From assembly GCF_021155775.2 (NCBI RefSeq), contig NC_060234.1, forward strand, positions 40,855,026 to 40,919,025: a DNA stretch of 64,000 bases. Direction: 5' to 3'. Shown one piece after another: positions 12,929 to 24,800 of the stretch. A program made the position numbers and the translations under genes. The stretch's first letter is position 1; every line of letters starts with the position of its first letter. The DNA is from Neodiprion pinetum. Taxonomy: Eukaryota > Arthropoda > Insecta > Hymenoptera > Diprionidae. Below the pieces are notes generated by a model, which saw only the letters and a program-made list of their open reading frames with translations, searched no databases and had not been told where the DNA came from.

Positions 12929-13033
12929 TAAAGCAAATTTATTTTTTTTTGCAACAAAAAAAGGTGCTCCTGAGGTGCAATGACATATATCACATATTAT
13001 TACTTGTAATAATTACAAAATAAGTTTGCTTTA
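12929..13033. repeat. 105-bp element with 15-bp terminal inverted repeats
   Basis: The left end TAAAGCAAATTTATT (12929-12943) and the reverse complement of the right end, TAAAGCAAACTTATT (13019-13033), differ at one base. The interior is AT-rich and non-coding. The size and structure suit a very small MITE or the remnant of a DNA transposon. No target-site duplication is certain. Confidence 0.6.
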
Positions 13034-13959
13034 ATTGAAGATTGATTGAATGACATGATTTTATAGCAGCTGAAATGCTTCACGAAAAAACAAAACCACA
13101 ATATTTTGGGATAAGTCTAGTATTTTAATGTTAATCTCGAAAAAAGTGTATTCTTATATAATTTCAACTTTAACTTTGAATAACTTTCGACAGAGTTGAG
13201 TTACTAACAAGTTACGAGACCTTTTTTGTATAACTTTACAGATATGTATCGGACATTTATATACATTATATACATTCGGAAATAACTAAAATTATTTTCG
13301 CGTCTTAATTAAATGGAAAATGGAAAATGGCGTTCAGGGAGCACTAAATCTTGACTTTAAGGGCTCAAATTAAAACAGGCGTCTTATCTCCTCTTCTTAC
13401 AACTATGAAACGTGTGTCTTTGAAAAAAACAAATAGTCGATTGTTTTGGACCATCCTACTGTATGTGCACCAATTTTTTCCAGCGGTTCCCCGATTATTA
13501 GTGGGAATTAGTGAATTTTGACTGATTCAAGCTTAGAGAGTGTCACTTCGAGACCTCAGGATTCTACCATTCGAGAAGAAGATAGGCATTGTTCACCTGT
13601 CCTGTCCCTCCGTCTCCAGGAACGCCTCTTCCATAGTCGAGTTATCACGCTCTGCGGCCTTCCCGGCTTAATTGTCCTGTGCCTGCCAACAATGCCGACG
13701 CCAATTTTGTAATTTCGCAATTTTCCGACCTCAGCTCACCGCCTGCTGCTCAATCAAGTCACAGGAAGCCGCGGAAATGAGCGGGGGCATCATTACACCC
13801 ATACGTGATCATTCGATCCTTCCTAGTTTCTACACTGCTGTAACGATCAGCGACTTGCCTCGAACGTGTTATACGAGAACGGAGGTGAGGTGTCCGCGGT
13901 TTTGGATATCATCTTGCCTCGATCTGACTTGAAAATACTCACGCGAGACTTCCGTTTCG
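13034..13959. other. intergenic, no gene seen
   Basis: AT-rich up to about 13.4 kb, then a more GC-rich part with two overlapping plus-strand open frames (13518-13712, 13672-13932). These frames lack any recognisable motif or splice partner. Confidence 0.5.
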
Positions 13960-14526
13960 TCACGAATTTATGAGCCGTGAAGTGAATTCCTCTCCGAGCG
14001 AATTGAACTGAGTTATCAGCGACACATCGCGTTGGACTAATTCATGAGGATTATGACATTGGTGCAAGAACCTTTCAAGTTCCCATTGAGGTATTATTGT
14101 GCATCTAGTCCCACGATTAATCAACGCATACAACATCTCCGAAGTATCCAGCGTGTCCTTCCTGCTGATGGTTTCTTCCGACAATCTTAAACAATTTTCA
14201 AGTTCGTAACTCACTTCGAGCCGGAAGGTTACCACAACTTTTCGACACTACCTTGAATCAGACGGCTCGTGGTAGTTCAAATTAAAGTATTTGTAAGTTT
14301 GAAAAAACCACTCATCACTCTGGGCAGCAATATTTTCCACTATTCGTGTACTAACATTCTTCATGGATTGAAACATCGGATAAAACACGTGCTCGAATAT
14401 TGAAATACGGATTTACTATAACGATGATATTTGTTGGTAAAATTCAGTCGTCCCGACGTTATGCGAGACTGAATTAAAACTTTCCCACAACTTGTCTTCC
14501 AGTCGGGGTAAAATCCTCGAAGAGTA
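13960..14526 (-). pseudogene. stop-interrupted protein-like frame, possibly death-fold related
   Basis: One minus-strand reading frame stays protein-like for about 185 codons and is broken by in-frame stops only at 14416-14418 (with an adjacent second stop) and near 14245. The first block ends ...VGTTEFYQQISSL. The second includes FEHVFYPMFQSMKN and a Trp/Phe/Tyr-rich stretch, QSDEWFFQTYKYFNLNYHE. The third holds LEVSYELENCLRL, SEMLYALINRG and ELERFLHQCHNPHELVQRD, and ends at a stop at 13960. The third block's spacing of helices recalls death-effector domains (compare FADD: an Asp-Leu-Phe helix, a Gly turn, then a Leu-rich helix and a His/Asp-Leu-Leu end). This is a weak resemblance from memory. 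No workable introns of sensible length remove the stops, so I call it a decayed gene. An old transposon or viral insert cannot be excluded. Confidence 0.4.
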
Positions 14527-17500
14527 AAAAAGCTGTACCCACCTACCTACTGCTCCGCAACGTCCGATGTGTTTTATTACAAAAATGCAATGCATACAAA
14601 GGAGGAAGCTTTGCATTCCTTCCTGCGAGGATTCCGCCATTCCTCAGAGCGCAGGACCCGCAGGTTTTCCTTATCCATTCGTCTCAGTTTCAGCCCGTCG
14701 ACATCGTTTCAATTACTCCTCGGTTTGTCCGACGCGGTTTCTCTTACAAATGCAAATTCGCCCGCCGCTTCCGCTCGACTTTCCAGAGACAATTTCTCCG
14801 CGCCGCGTGGCAGCGTCTCCGACTCCTTGCAGCCTTCCACCTTTTCATCCCCAAGGATTTCACCCCTCGGCCGATACCCGCACAGACGTCCGGAATACCT
14901 TCGCTCCTCGTATCTCACCGTCGAATATAATCTTGTATACTTTTTCGGAGCGTAATTCAACCCTCCTCCCCGCAGAAACGGCCGCTTCAATTGGTCTGAC
15001 GACGGTCGGTTCCGGCCCCTAACATCTGCGAGGGATGCTGCGGTCTATCGCTGATAAAAATTTCATTTGTTACGGTAACTAGAAAAATTCAGTAAAACAG
15101 ATATCGTTGAAAAAACTGTTTGAATATTGTTGGAATTACGAAACACGAGGTACGCCCAACCATTTTTCGCTATTGTCGATCCTTTTTCGGTAATTGCAAC
15201 GCAAAATCAGTTTGTGAGGTTTACTCTACTTGTTTAGTTAAACAAGGCTTTAACGTCAATTTATTGTTGCACAAGCATTAAATTTTCGCAACAGTTGCAA
15301 GAAAATATGGCAACAGTGATGGTAATGAGAAAGAATAGTAACGGATACCAGACTTTCCGTTAACAGCTAGAAAACCAATCTTCATTTTGTACCTAGAACT
15401 ACATTTTTCGATTGTGGTAAAAAATGAAAATAGTTGAGGACTGAGCGGTAACCGGAACAAAAATTTCTCTCAGTCTAAGGGATGACTCTTAGTCCGGGTG
15501 CGTAATGATTTTACCCGACATAAATGAAACGAGTGTAATTCGGGTAATGAGCACGTGAGCTGATTTCGGAGTTGGCAAATTTCGGCCAGGGTCGAAATGC
15601 CCTGAATATCGATTGTACAGTCGGAATTTCGACCCTCGGGACCGCGGATGCGATCATTCGAGATACGATGGTCAGTCTGGATCCTGACCGTTTGAAATTC
15701 CAAATTCCAGATCCTCGGTGTTACGGGGTCTGAATGCTTCCTTTCGACCATCTGTCAATTTTTGGGATCAAGAAGAGCGTCTCGGAACCGAAATCCGACA
15801 AATATTTGCGAACACGAGGGGCTCGTCTCCAGAGACGCGATATTGTAGATGTTACGGTTTCACGAGGTGAGAGAGACGGCTTTTAGCGGGGTTTATCTAA
15901 ACGATATTAACCGATCCTGAGACTTCATCCAGAACACCGCGTCGTCATTTCCCGAGGGAACGCGGTGTATTCGGCTTTTTGCTTCCTCTCGCTTCCCGGT
16001 CAATTTTCAATACCGCGAGTTGCGGTACAGTTAGATGGAAATGACGATATCTTGAACTGAATGTTTATTGACGGAACGCCGTCGGCGATCATCCAACAAC
16101 GAGTTTTGCCGGGCGACGCGGAATCAAGTATCCGAAATGCCAAACACGTGGCGAAAGTGAGCCAATTTTTATTCATCTCGGCCGTGCTCATTTTGTGTTG
16201 ATACTGGTTTTCCATTCATTTGATTCAGTGCCTTTAGCTACGCGTCTCCATTTCTCCGCCCGGAGGGCTGAAAAATTATTCGTTCTCACCTGTTTTCCGT
16301 ATCGATTGGCGCAGGTAACTCACTGAAAGATTTTTTAGAAGCCAGCTGAACCTGGAGTAATTCAATCGAGATAAAATTGGGTTTCAAAAAATTTTGTGCT
16401 TCCGATAATGAACCACCATTAAACGAGTTGGAATATATTAGAGTTGAGTTGCGACTCGTCGAGGCAACTTATTCTCGTAATCTTACAAGAAACTGATAAT
16501 TTCATCGACCGCATTACTCATATTCCGTTTACATAAAAATTGATAAATCGTCGCAAGAGCAGGACATTATCGTCTGACACGAGTGGTTGTTTGTCGTTCC
16601 AAGTTTTCGGCCTTTACCTACGATGCGATACTCAATAAAATACATTTCGTCGAGAGATAGAGAATTATTTATAAACTTGACTTCCTTTCACTTTCAATAG
16701 CGTTCGATTTACGTAACGATAAATTCATGCTCGGAATTTGATCAAGATTACTGCTTCTATTTTTTATTTAGAGTTGAAAATATGTAAATATGTAAACAGA
16801 TGTTCGGAAACTTGAAGATTATCAGTGATATCGACTCAGCAGAAAATAGCACCGAGTGCCTGTAATCTCTAAGCCATTCCAGTCACAGCGACGGTTCATT
16901 GTTCTTTTTTTTCCCTTCAAATAAAGGTATCTTCGGTTCACCCAGAACAGATAAAAGTACTCTGTATACACACGACGGTATGCACGAGGGGAGACAAAAA
17001 TAGACTTGACTCATTTAAACGACAATCTTCCGAGAACAGACTTTGATATCGTCACCCTAATATAACCTTACACACCTTGGGCTCCTCGATCGCTAGAAGG
17101 CTTTAGACCGTGGACGCAGCTTGATATGGAACTATCGACTGTTATCCAGAATGGATAGCAGCGTCCGTCGAGTCCAGGCGAGGTTTGACCACGGGACAGA
17201 ATGCCATCGTGGGCGTATAAAGTCGTTGACATCTTCCCGCATCCCGGTAGGTTTAGATGGCGGTTTGAGGAGGTCGTTCGATTCATTGTTATTCCGATGA
17301 GCTCTTCCACGTCGGGAGTATAGATGAGCTCCGGTGCTTACCCTGAGGAAAACGTTTCGTCTTTCTCGGGAGCAAACCGTAATTGAATATGTATCCTGGG
17401 TTCAGGTATTCTGAACGAACGCTGTTGCTTCTACGCCCTGATACGTCCGCCTCTTGAAACCCCCAACGATTCGCATGGAATCGTATACGTCCTTTTTCAG

Positions 17501-18733
17501 GATTAGCTTACAATTCTATACAGATGGGAGTTCTTAAAATTTGGTGAAAATTTTTCAATGCTCAGGTAGACGAAGCTCGAAACTATTTTCGGAAATGGTT
17601 TCTGTTCGGTAGTCGTAGACTCCAACATTTCATTTCCAAGGTCATTTATGTACATCACTGCTGTGTAATAGATTCCACGAAACTTACGCATCAATCGTTT
17701 TCAGCATTGCTGGATTGGTTTTTGGAAACATTGTCAAGATTTCATCATTTTCGTGATAACAAGGCAGCACTTTCCACTTGTCACGAAGTAAGATACAGAA
17801 TATTCGTAAAACCATTTCGTTAGCTGTAGGTACTAAACTCACTTTCATTCATGACGATTATCAAAAGTCATTGTATCCTATGTGGTAAGGTTGATTCCCA
17901 GAAGAATGTGATCTTGGACTTGATACATCACTTATACCATCAAAATAGTCATTGCCACGATAGAAATATCTTGAATTGATATTTGATCATTTTAACTGAC
18001 CGACCCTGCCCCATGATAGATTGTTGATCATTAGCAAAGATTGAAAACTCAATGATGATCACTGAAAATGAGTCGCTGCTATAAGTTTGTAAATAACGTC
18101 CAACTCTTAAGCAAATATCGCATTTCCGAAACGGTCGGACTCTACACGAATTGACGCAACTTTGAAGACAGTTGCAACGTCTAATGATCATTATGCCCAC
18201 GGCTCGTTAGCCGCATATTAGAAAGAAGATCAGGTTACATTAGCGCAAGCCTGCAACGTCGTAATTACGTAGCAGATATTATCGGGCCACCATTAACGTT
18301 CAGGATTTCTGCAGTGTCGAGAAGCGCGATGTATGAAAAGTATATAGCAAGGTAGTATTATAAGCGTAAATTCTAGTCGCAAGTGTTCGTATCGCACCAG
18401 CAGACTGCGCATAGGTATATTTATTCAGCAGGTGTGTAGGTATCTACATGGATGCGGACGCGGGTGGAAAGCCTCGAGTACATCTACCTCACATATATAA
18501 ATAGAGTGACGACGTTGCACCGGGAGCATGGGAATGCAAAGGAACGAGAATTCACGGCTGCACGAGCTCGTAATAAGCCAGGAAACAGTTCGGAATGGTT
18601 CTGAATATCCTTTCCGGGCAATTTAATGGCTGGCTTCTTCTCCGCCGTAATTTCCAGCATTTGAAAATATCCGTAACGTGAAAAATTTGGCGCTTGTCTT
18701 TGACTAAACTACGATTCTGTTACAGTAAACAAT
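14527..18733. other. intergenic, no supported gene
   Basis: A CpG-richer patch at 14.57-15.02 kb gives several overlapping chance frames. On the minus strand, 16000-16215 encodes a 71-residue frame with an internal Met followed by NKNWLTFATCLAFRILDSAS, which could be a signal peptide. On the minus strand, 17068-17310 encodes an 80-codon frame rich in Ser, Thr and Gly. Neither has a partner exon that I could join with confidence. At 18493-18503, TATATAAATAG is a good TATA-box match on the plus strand, but nothing coding follows it. Confidence 0.4.
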
Positions 18734-18865
18734 CCAGTCCACATGGTGTCCGGTGATCCTGGAAATGTCCGTGAATTTTGCTCGTCCTTCAAAAGTCCTG
18801 GAAATTGTCCTGGAAATATCCTCGAATTTGTTACGGATTTTTTACCGAACACCATGGTCCAGTGG
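18734..18865. repeat. small foldback with internal TCCTGGAAAT repeats
   Basis: CCAGTCCACATGGTGTCCGGT at the left (18734-18754) pairs with the right end 18844-18865, whose reverse complement is CCACTGGACCATGGTGTTCGGT in nearly the same order. Between the arms the word TCCTGGAAAT occurs three times (18757, 18796 and 18808). The structure suggests a short non-autonomous element or a degenerate minisatellite. It has no coding potential. Confidence 0.5.
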
Positions 18866-21800
18866 CGCAATTGACAGCTTCTGGTGTCAGTTGATGGATC
18901 CTACCACCATAAGAGACAGCATCGAATGGTGTGATTGGCTAGTGTAAATACAAATGGAGTAATTTTATCCCAATATCACACGGCTGATGAATGCAAATTA
19001 TAAAAATGCGAATGGGGATGAGTTTGGATAAGGAGTTTGGTGTCAGGTCAAGCTCGTAATTAACTGAAAAGTACCTGAGCGCTACTGCAGGGTGTGTAAA
19101 TAACGTATTCAAAACCGCAGACTTAGCTTGTCTAATTAAGTGAGGCTAGAGTGAGAGATGATCTTACAAGACCGTGAGAAAAATCTAATCGCATCCAGGT
19201 GTTTCTGAAGTGGTAATTTTCAATCCACATGGACGCGTGGACCGCGTCGTATTTAGCGAATAAATAATGGACTGTACGGCAACAGCGTGACTTTGACATA
19301 GATTTTTCTTATCTGAGATCTACGTACCCACCTGCCGCGATGTCTTAGCTCCGGTTCGCCCGTTAGCCGAATCAGTTCATCTCCGCCTTCCGTATCTCTC
19401 TGATACCTGTCGCGCGCCTTTAGCGGCTAATACGCAGCGACTGTAACGTGGCTTGGTAGCTGCTTGCCAGGACTGTAATAGCCAATTCCATCGACTTGAT
19501 CCACGCCAAAATGACGACCTAGGAACGGACTGTGGATCGGCTTCGAAACAATCGTCTATTGAACACTTATCGGTGTTCTAGATCTCGCCGATTCCCTCCC
19601 GCCAGGTGGAATTACGATTCGACTTCATCGTGCTCTTGGAGACAATCTTCAAGACGCTTTGGCGTCTCGCGACGGTCTGATAATGATGTGCGAAATGTCG
19701 ATTATCCTCGTCTTGCTGAACTCCTTGAGAAATCCTCCGCATCAGACTCCATTTCGCGATGAAAGAAGTCGTTCTGGGCTTTGATCGCTCGAATTCCAAG
19801 CTGGATCAGGTAACGAGCAGTCGTCCGGATGACGAGACGTCGTTCCTTTGACTTTTCTCAGCGAAGACAGAACCGCGTTAGATCATGGAAAAGGAACTCT
19901 TGTGACAGGTGATGCGGTAAGTTGGGCTTACAGGATCTGACTACGTGTAGTAGGAGCATTTACCGTTTCAACATTCCTCGATTCTGCTGAGAATTCACGC
20001 GCAAGAATCCAGCTTCCATTATTCGATGGACGCCATCCGTGGTCTATGGCTTCTGAGGCGACTGTGGAGTGGAATTTTTCCCTTCGTACTTACCTATCGA
20101 CAATTTACTTAGACGCGATGACACTTCTCTCTGGCGAACCTGACGACCCACATAGAATATTGCAATGGTCGTGATAAATTATCACTTCAGGTTTATCAGC
20201 GGCTCCTATGTAGTTTCAAGACGACGTGTAATCCGACGGTACGGAATCTCATTTATCGACGTTATCCACGGTGCTGTGAAGTCCGTTGCTCGTTTGTGTT
20301 TATTTATCTCCGATGTGTTACACCGGGCGTGAAATATTCTAGGATTCTTTCACTGTCAAGAATTTCAGGGGGGACAATGGATAGAATTTGTAAACGGATA
20401 TTACCCCTTGGTCCGGAACGCATTATTATGCATAGGTGCATTCGTATGCCCGATTCCTGCCAGCGTGTGTTTCGACCTCCCCTTTTTTCCAGCTGCATGG
20501 CTGCAGCCGAATAAGAGTTTTAAAAAAATTTCTAGCTGCTCGGAGACTCGAGACAGCGTATGAAATAACTCGCAGATGATTGAATTTTTCAGAAAAATCA
20601 GAGATTATCATCTCTCATATTTTATCACGACTGCCTGTTCCGGTGAATTTTCATACAGGAGGATAAATATTTCAAACGACAATCACGTTTGTTGAAAAGT
20701 TTATTTTCGTCAGAAAATGAACAAGAATAATTAACGCGTCGAGAAGTTTTATTCTAATTAAAAAATGTTAAAGGGAATTAGGTATCTGAATTTAAAAAGT
20801 GACCAACTTATTTGCTTATTTACAAAAATTCATTTAAGAAACCGTGCCTTCCTTGATTATTGAATGGAATTTATTTTTGCCTTCGAGCTGCCCGAATCAG
20901 GCAACGATTATGTTTAATTTGGACACTGAATACGTGTAGGTAATAAATATGGAAAAAAAAACGGCCGATAAATTCGTCAGAACATCAAGGCCTGTTCGTT
21001 TCATCGAAAAGATAGTTAGACATTCGTTACAAGTATCTCTGACTTGAATTTTGCAGCTTAGACTTTTACGACTAAATTTATTTCGTTAATTCCGTTACGA
21101 TTTAAGGTGAAGGTTGAAGGGCGGTCTTGCGTAACAAGAATCTCGCGTTTCTTTCCTTTGAGAACCACGCAACCTGGATCACTAAATCTAGATCTGGAAG
21201 GTTAACAAGAACGCAAAGCCCCGTCCCGATACTATCTCCCTCACGTCATGGTGTTTAATTACAAACTACACTCCCGCAGATCACTGAGTACGTGTTCTCC
21301 GTCGCGCTTTTGTCAAACTCGGCCCCGGTCGGCAAGCCACAATAATTTCACACACATCCGAACTCGTCGTAATCTGGACTGATTGTGAGTGAAAAAGGAT
21401 GAAAAAAAGTCCGTTCATCCCGTCTTTGTTAGTTTTTTTACTCGTACTGCTTCCAATGGTAACGTTTCGGCTTTTTTTTTTATACACTTTACTCTCTTCA
21501 ATCATATCATCAATCCATTCTCTCGAATGATTCAGATCCGCGTTAGTAAAAAAGTTAAAATAAGAATCCTTGAAACAGATGAATATTTCAAACACCGTAA
21601 GATTGCCGTTAATTTCAGTAACTTTTGCAGCTGAAATTGAACAATTCGTTCTCTAATTCCGGACCGAAATGGCCGGGGGAATTCTCGTGAACCCGACCGT
21701 TGTGTGGATCGTAATAATTTAGACTGCGGGAAACTACGAGACCCAGTTTCCACGACACGGTGAAAAGCTTCTCGTTCTGCCTACATTTATATTCTTTTCT

Positions 21801-24800
21801 TCGGACTACCCAGTTACCGTCGGTACAACTTTGACGTCAGATTCATTTCACCGAGTAATTTGATCTAATTTTTATGTAAAAACAGGGATTCAAGGCTCGG
21901 CTGTAAAGGAAAGCAAGGAAATGGAAAGCGGAAAATTCATCTGGAAGAACTGCTCAAATCCAAAGGTTTTGAATACTCGTAAGTGTCATCAACAATCTTT
22001 GACTAGCTGTACCGAAGCCTTGGAACTAAAAATAAAAGTTTTATTTTCTTTGTAATTGAAACTCATCCAGTCACCCAAGAACGAAATTTCAAACATCTCT
22101 GCGTAGTCTGGATAAAATATTCCGAGCACAATGTGAGTGAGAGACTTTTTTCCTGGCGAAATAACGCTGGTCTTTGAAAATCCTGACGAACTCATCGTTT
22201 CGCTGGTAAATAATGCGGAACGGATTTACCGGGGTGAAACAGTTTTCTGGATGCTGGAGGCTCGAGGGTAAACGTCAGGCCGAAATTGAGGCAAAATTAA
22301 CCGGCCAACGAGGAAGAATGTGCCAGAATCCCGTGTCCACAAAATTCTCGGCACTTAACCCGAAATATCTCCAAAACAGGCGGTAAAACAGGCTTGGAAT
22401 TGTTATTGGAGTTTGGGAGTGAGATATGTGTAAGGCGAAATATGGGCTCAAGATTAATGCGCAAAGTTCGTAATCGCTGTGTGGAAATGGATTCATCCCG
22501 CAATACGGTAAATTCTGATAATCCACAATTTTTCACGTAAATATGATACTGCGAGAGTAATGGAAAAATTTCCGAAATTGAAACCAGTAATTTCTAACAC
22601 CGTAGAGGCTCCTTGTTCTTCTGCTTTCTCGTCGACCTCGTCTAACGAATGCTGACAATGAGCGACGACTGCCTACAAGTCGTTGGATGCCTGGCATCGA
22701 CTTTCGCGGAGGTTGATGAGAATAATTAATGAGACACGCGAGTTCAAAGACTCCGAATACTTCGGGCCGAAATGTCGAATGCAAAATTGCCTTCGGCGTG
22801 ATTCGCCTGTCGCTTCAAGTGCCGGAGTCTTCAATGAAATCGCTCTCTAACGACCGGCCTGTCAATTTCTGTGTCCTGACGTGAAATGGAGAAAACGTAA
22901 CCCCGAGGATCGACGGCATGGGTTGCTTTTTCAGAGAAATGGGGAAAACAGACTGAGATTCAGTTGATGTGACTTACTCGAAAGAACTCTGTTATTTCAG
23001 TAAGTACAGCATCTTTTACGTCTGTTTCTTCCAACCGATAATGAAGCAATTTACGTAAGGTTTCTCAAGGCTGCTGTGAGCAAGAAGATCTACTGGAATA
23101 ACCTGCAAGTCAATTAACGAGTATTCCATACCGCAAGTGAAGCCAGCCGGAAATGTATTAACAGTTACGCCTTTCCCCTCTTTCTTTATTGCTTCTCACT
23201 TTGACTTTCAATTTCTCATTATTGTGTCGAGCGCCAGCTTCTCAGTCTCTCCATTATCTCGCGCAGGTTATTAAATTTGAAGAAAAAAAAATGCAGCAAC
23301 CATGACTTCGTAACGACGTCTCATTTTTCTGACCTGTACAAGGTATGTGGAAAATTGGATCACTCGAAAGAGGAATATAAAGAAATTTTTTAACGTGTAG
23401 ATAAATTTCATTCGCAGTATTTGTTTGCTTTTCTTGATGATTGTAATATCTTTAACGGAAAAAACTCATTCGAGGATCAGAATATTCTTCATTCGATGCA
23501 AAATTGACGATACGCGTGAAAAGATCAGAATAAAAATGGATCGCTTGGGACATAATCCTGTTTTGAAGCGAGGATTGAAAATCCACGCCTGAAATTCAGG
23601 ACTTGCCTTGAAAATTCACACGTCGGTATAAAATACTTTATACGTTCGTTTGGGAGGCTGCGCGATAACCGCGCGGCGAAGTCTGGATAAGACGTAAAAT
23701 TTGCATGACGGGTTCGCCAATTCGTGCCGGTTCTAAGCCGGGCGCTTTTCGTCGTCGTCTTTCAGGCGACAGCAGGAGCATAAGGCATCGAAGAGAGGAA
23801 CGAAGAGAAGAGATTCGAGGCCCGGAGGGATGCTCGCGATTTTACGAGCCTGGTACCAAGACCTTTGAAATTTTTCTCCTGGGAATAAACGACCATCCTG
23901 CGTCGTTTCAGACTCACGCACGAGTGTAAAGTGCCGGAGACCAGCGGCATGCGGCGTTTGTAATCGTTCCAGGGAAACAAAAGGGGAATTTTATGTAGTC
24001 GGCGAGTTTAAGAGAGACTGTAAAGATGACGGGATTGGGAAAGCACGAACAGAGAAACAGACGCGTAATCGTTGAAACGACTATTTTGTTCTTTTCAAGC
24101 CCCGTTCAAACTCTTTATATACCACCTGCTGCGTGAAAATAAACGCCTAGGATCGAAAGATCTCAGAAGCTGTTCGTTATTTGCGGGACAATTTAATGGC
24201 TGTTATTATCAGTCAGCCGTTGGAGCCAGGCTCATTCGTTAACTCTTATTAACAGCCTTTGTAGCTTCTCCTCCGCAGCTTCCTGCACGTCTAATTATCT
24301 CCGACAACGCACTGCATCTGTAGCAAGATTGCGCTTTCGTCTCTCGAGGCGTAAGCTTCGGTGGAATAGTTTGGGGGTAATTTATCCAAGCCGTACATAG
24401 TCGAAAGAGTGAAGCACGTTTACCTCGGGTGAAAACCGAAATACCGAAGAAGTCTGCAGAAAGCAGGTAGAAGTACACGTTTATAAACACTATATTAGAC
24501 AGTAAATGAACCATAAATTAAAGCTCAAGATTTTCTCCGCTATTCCGCGGCTCGTTTAACTTGTGCGCAGCGTCAAATGTTCATTACATTTCATCGTAAA
24601 TCACGTTTGTTTTCTTCTCCAGTGCAGGGGAGGGCTGAATAAAAGAGAAAACTTTCCCGTCGGTAAGAAAACTTTGCAATGCAATTGGGAGAAGGTTTTA
24701 TTCAATCCAATCAATTAATTCTCTGGGAATCCACTGTAATTAATTGAGGAAGTGAAGAGCGAGCGAGGGTCAAAAAGTGGAAACACGCCTCTTCAAACTG

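Noticed and set aside
17068..17310. 80-codon minus-strand frame rich in Ser, Thr and Gly
   Set aside because: No valid acceptor gives an open start, and no homologue comes to mind.
18493..18503. Good TATA-box match
   Set aside because: No initiator and no coding sequence downstream; such words are expected by chance in AT-rich DNA.
24239..24514. Minus-strand frame with a hydrophobic start and a CYRC motif, as if a second Ly6 gene
   Set aside because: Only three or four cysteines before a stop, no second-half exon with the Cys-Cys and Cys-Asn end nearby, and CYxC alone is too short to trust.
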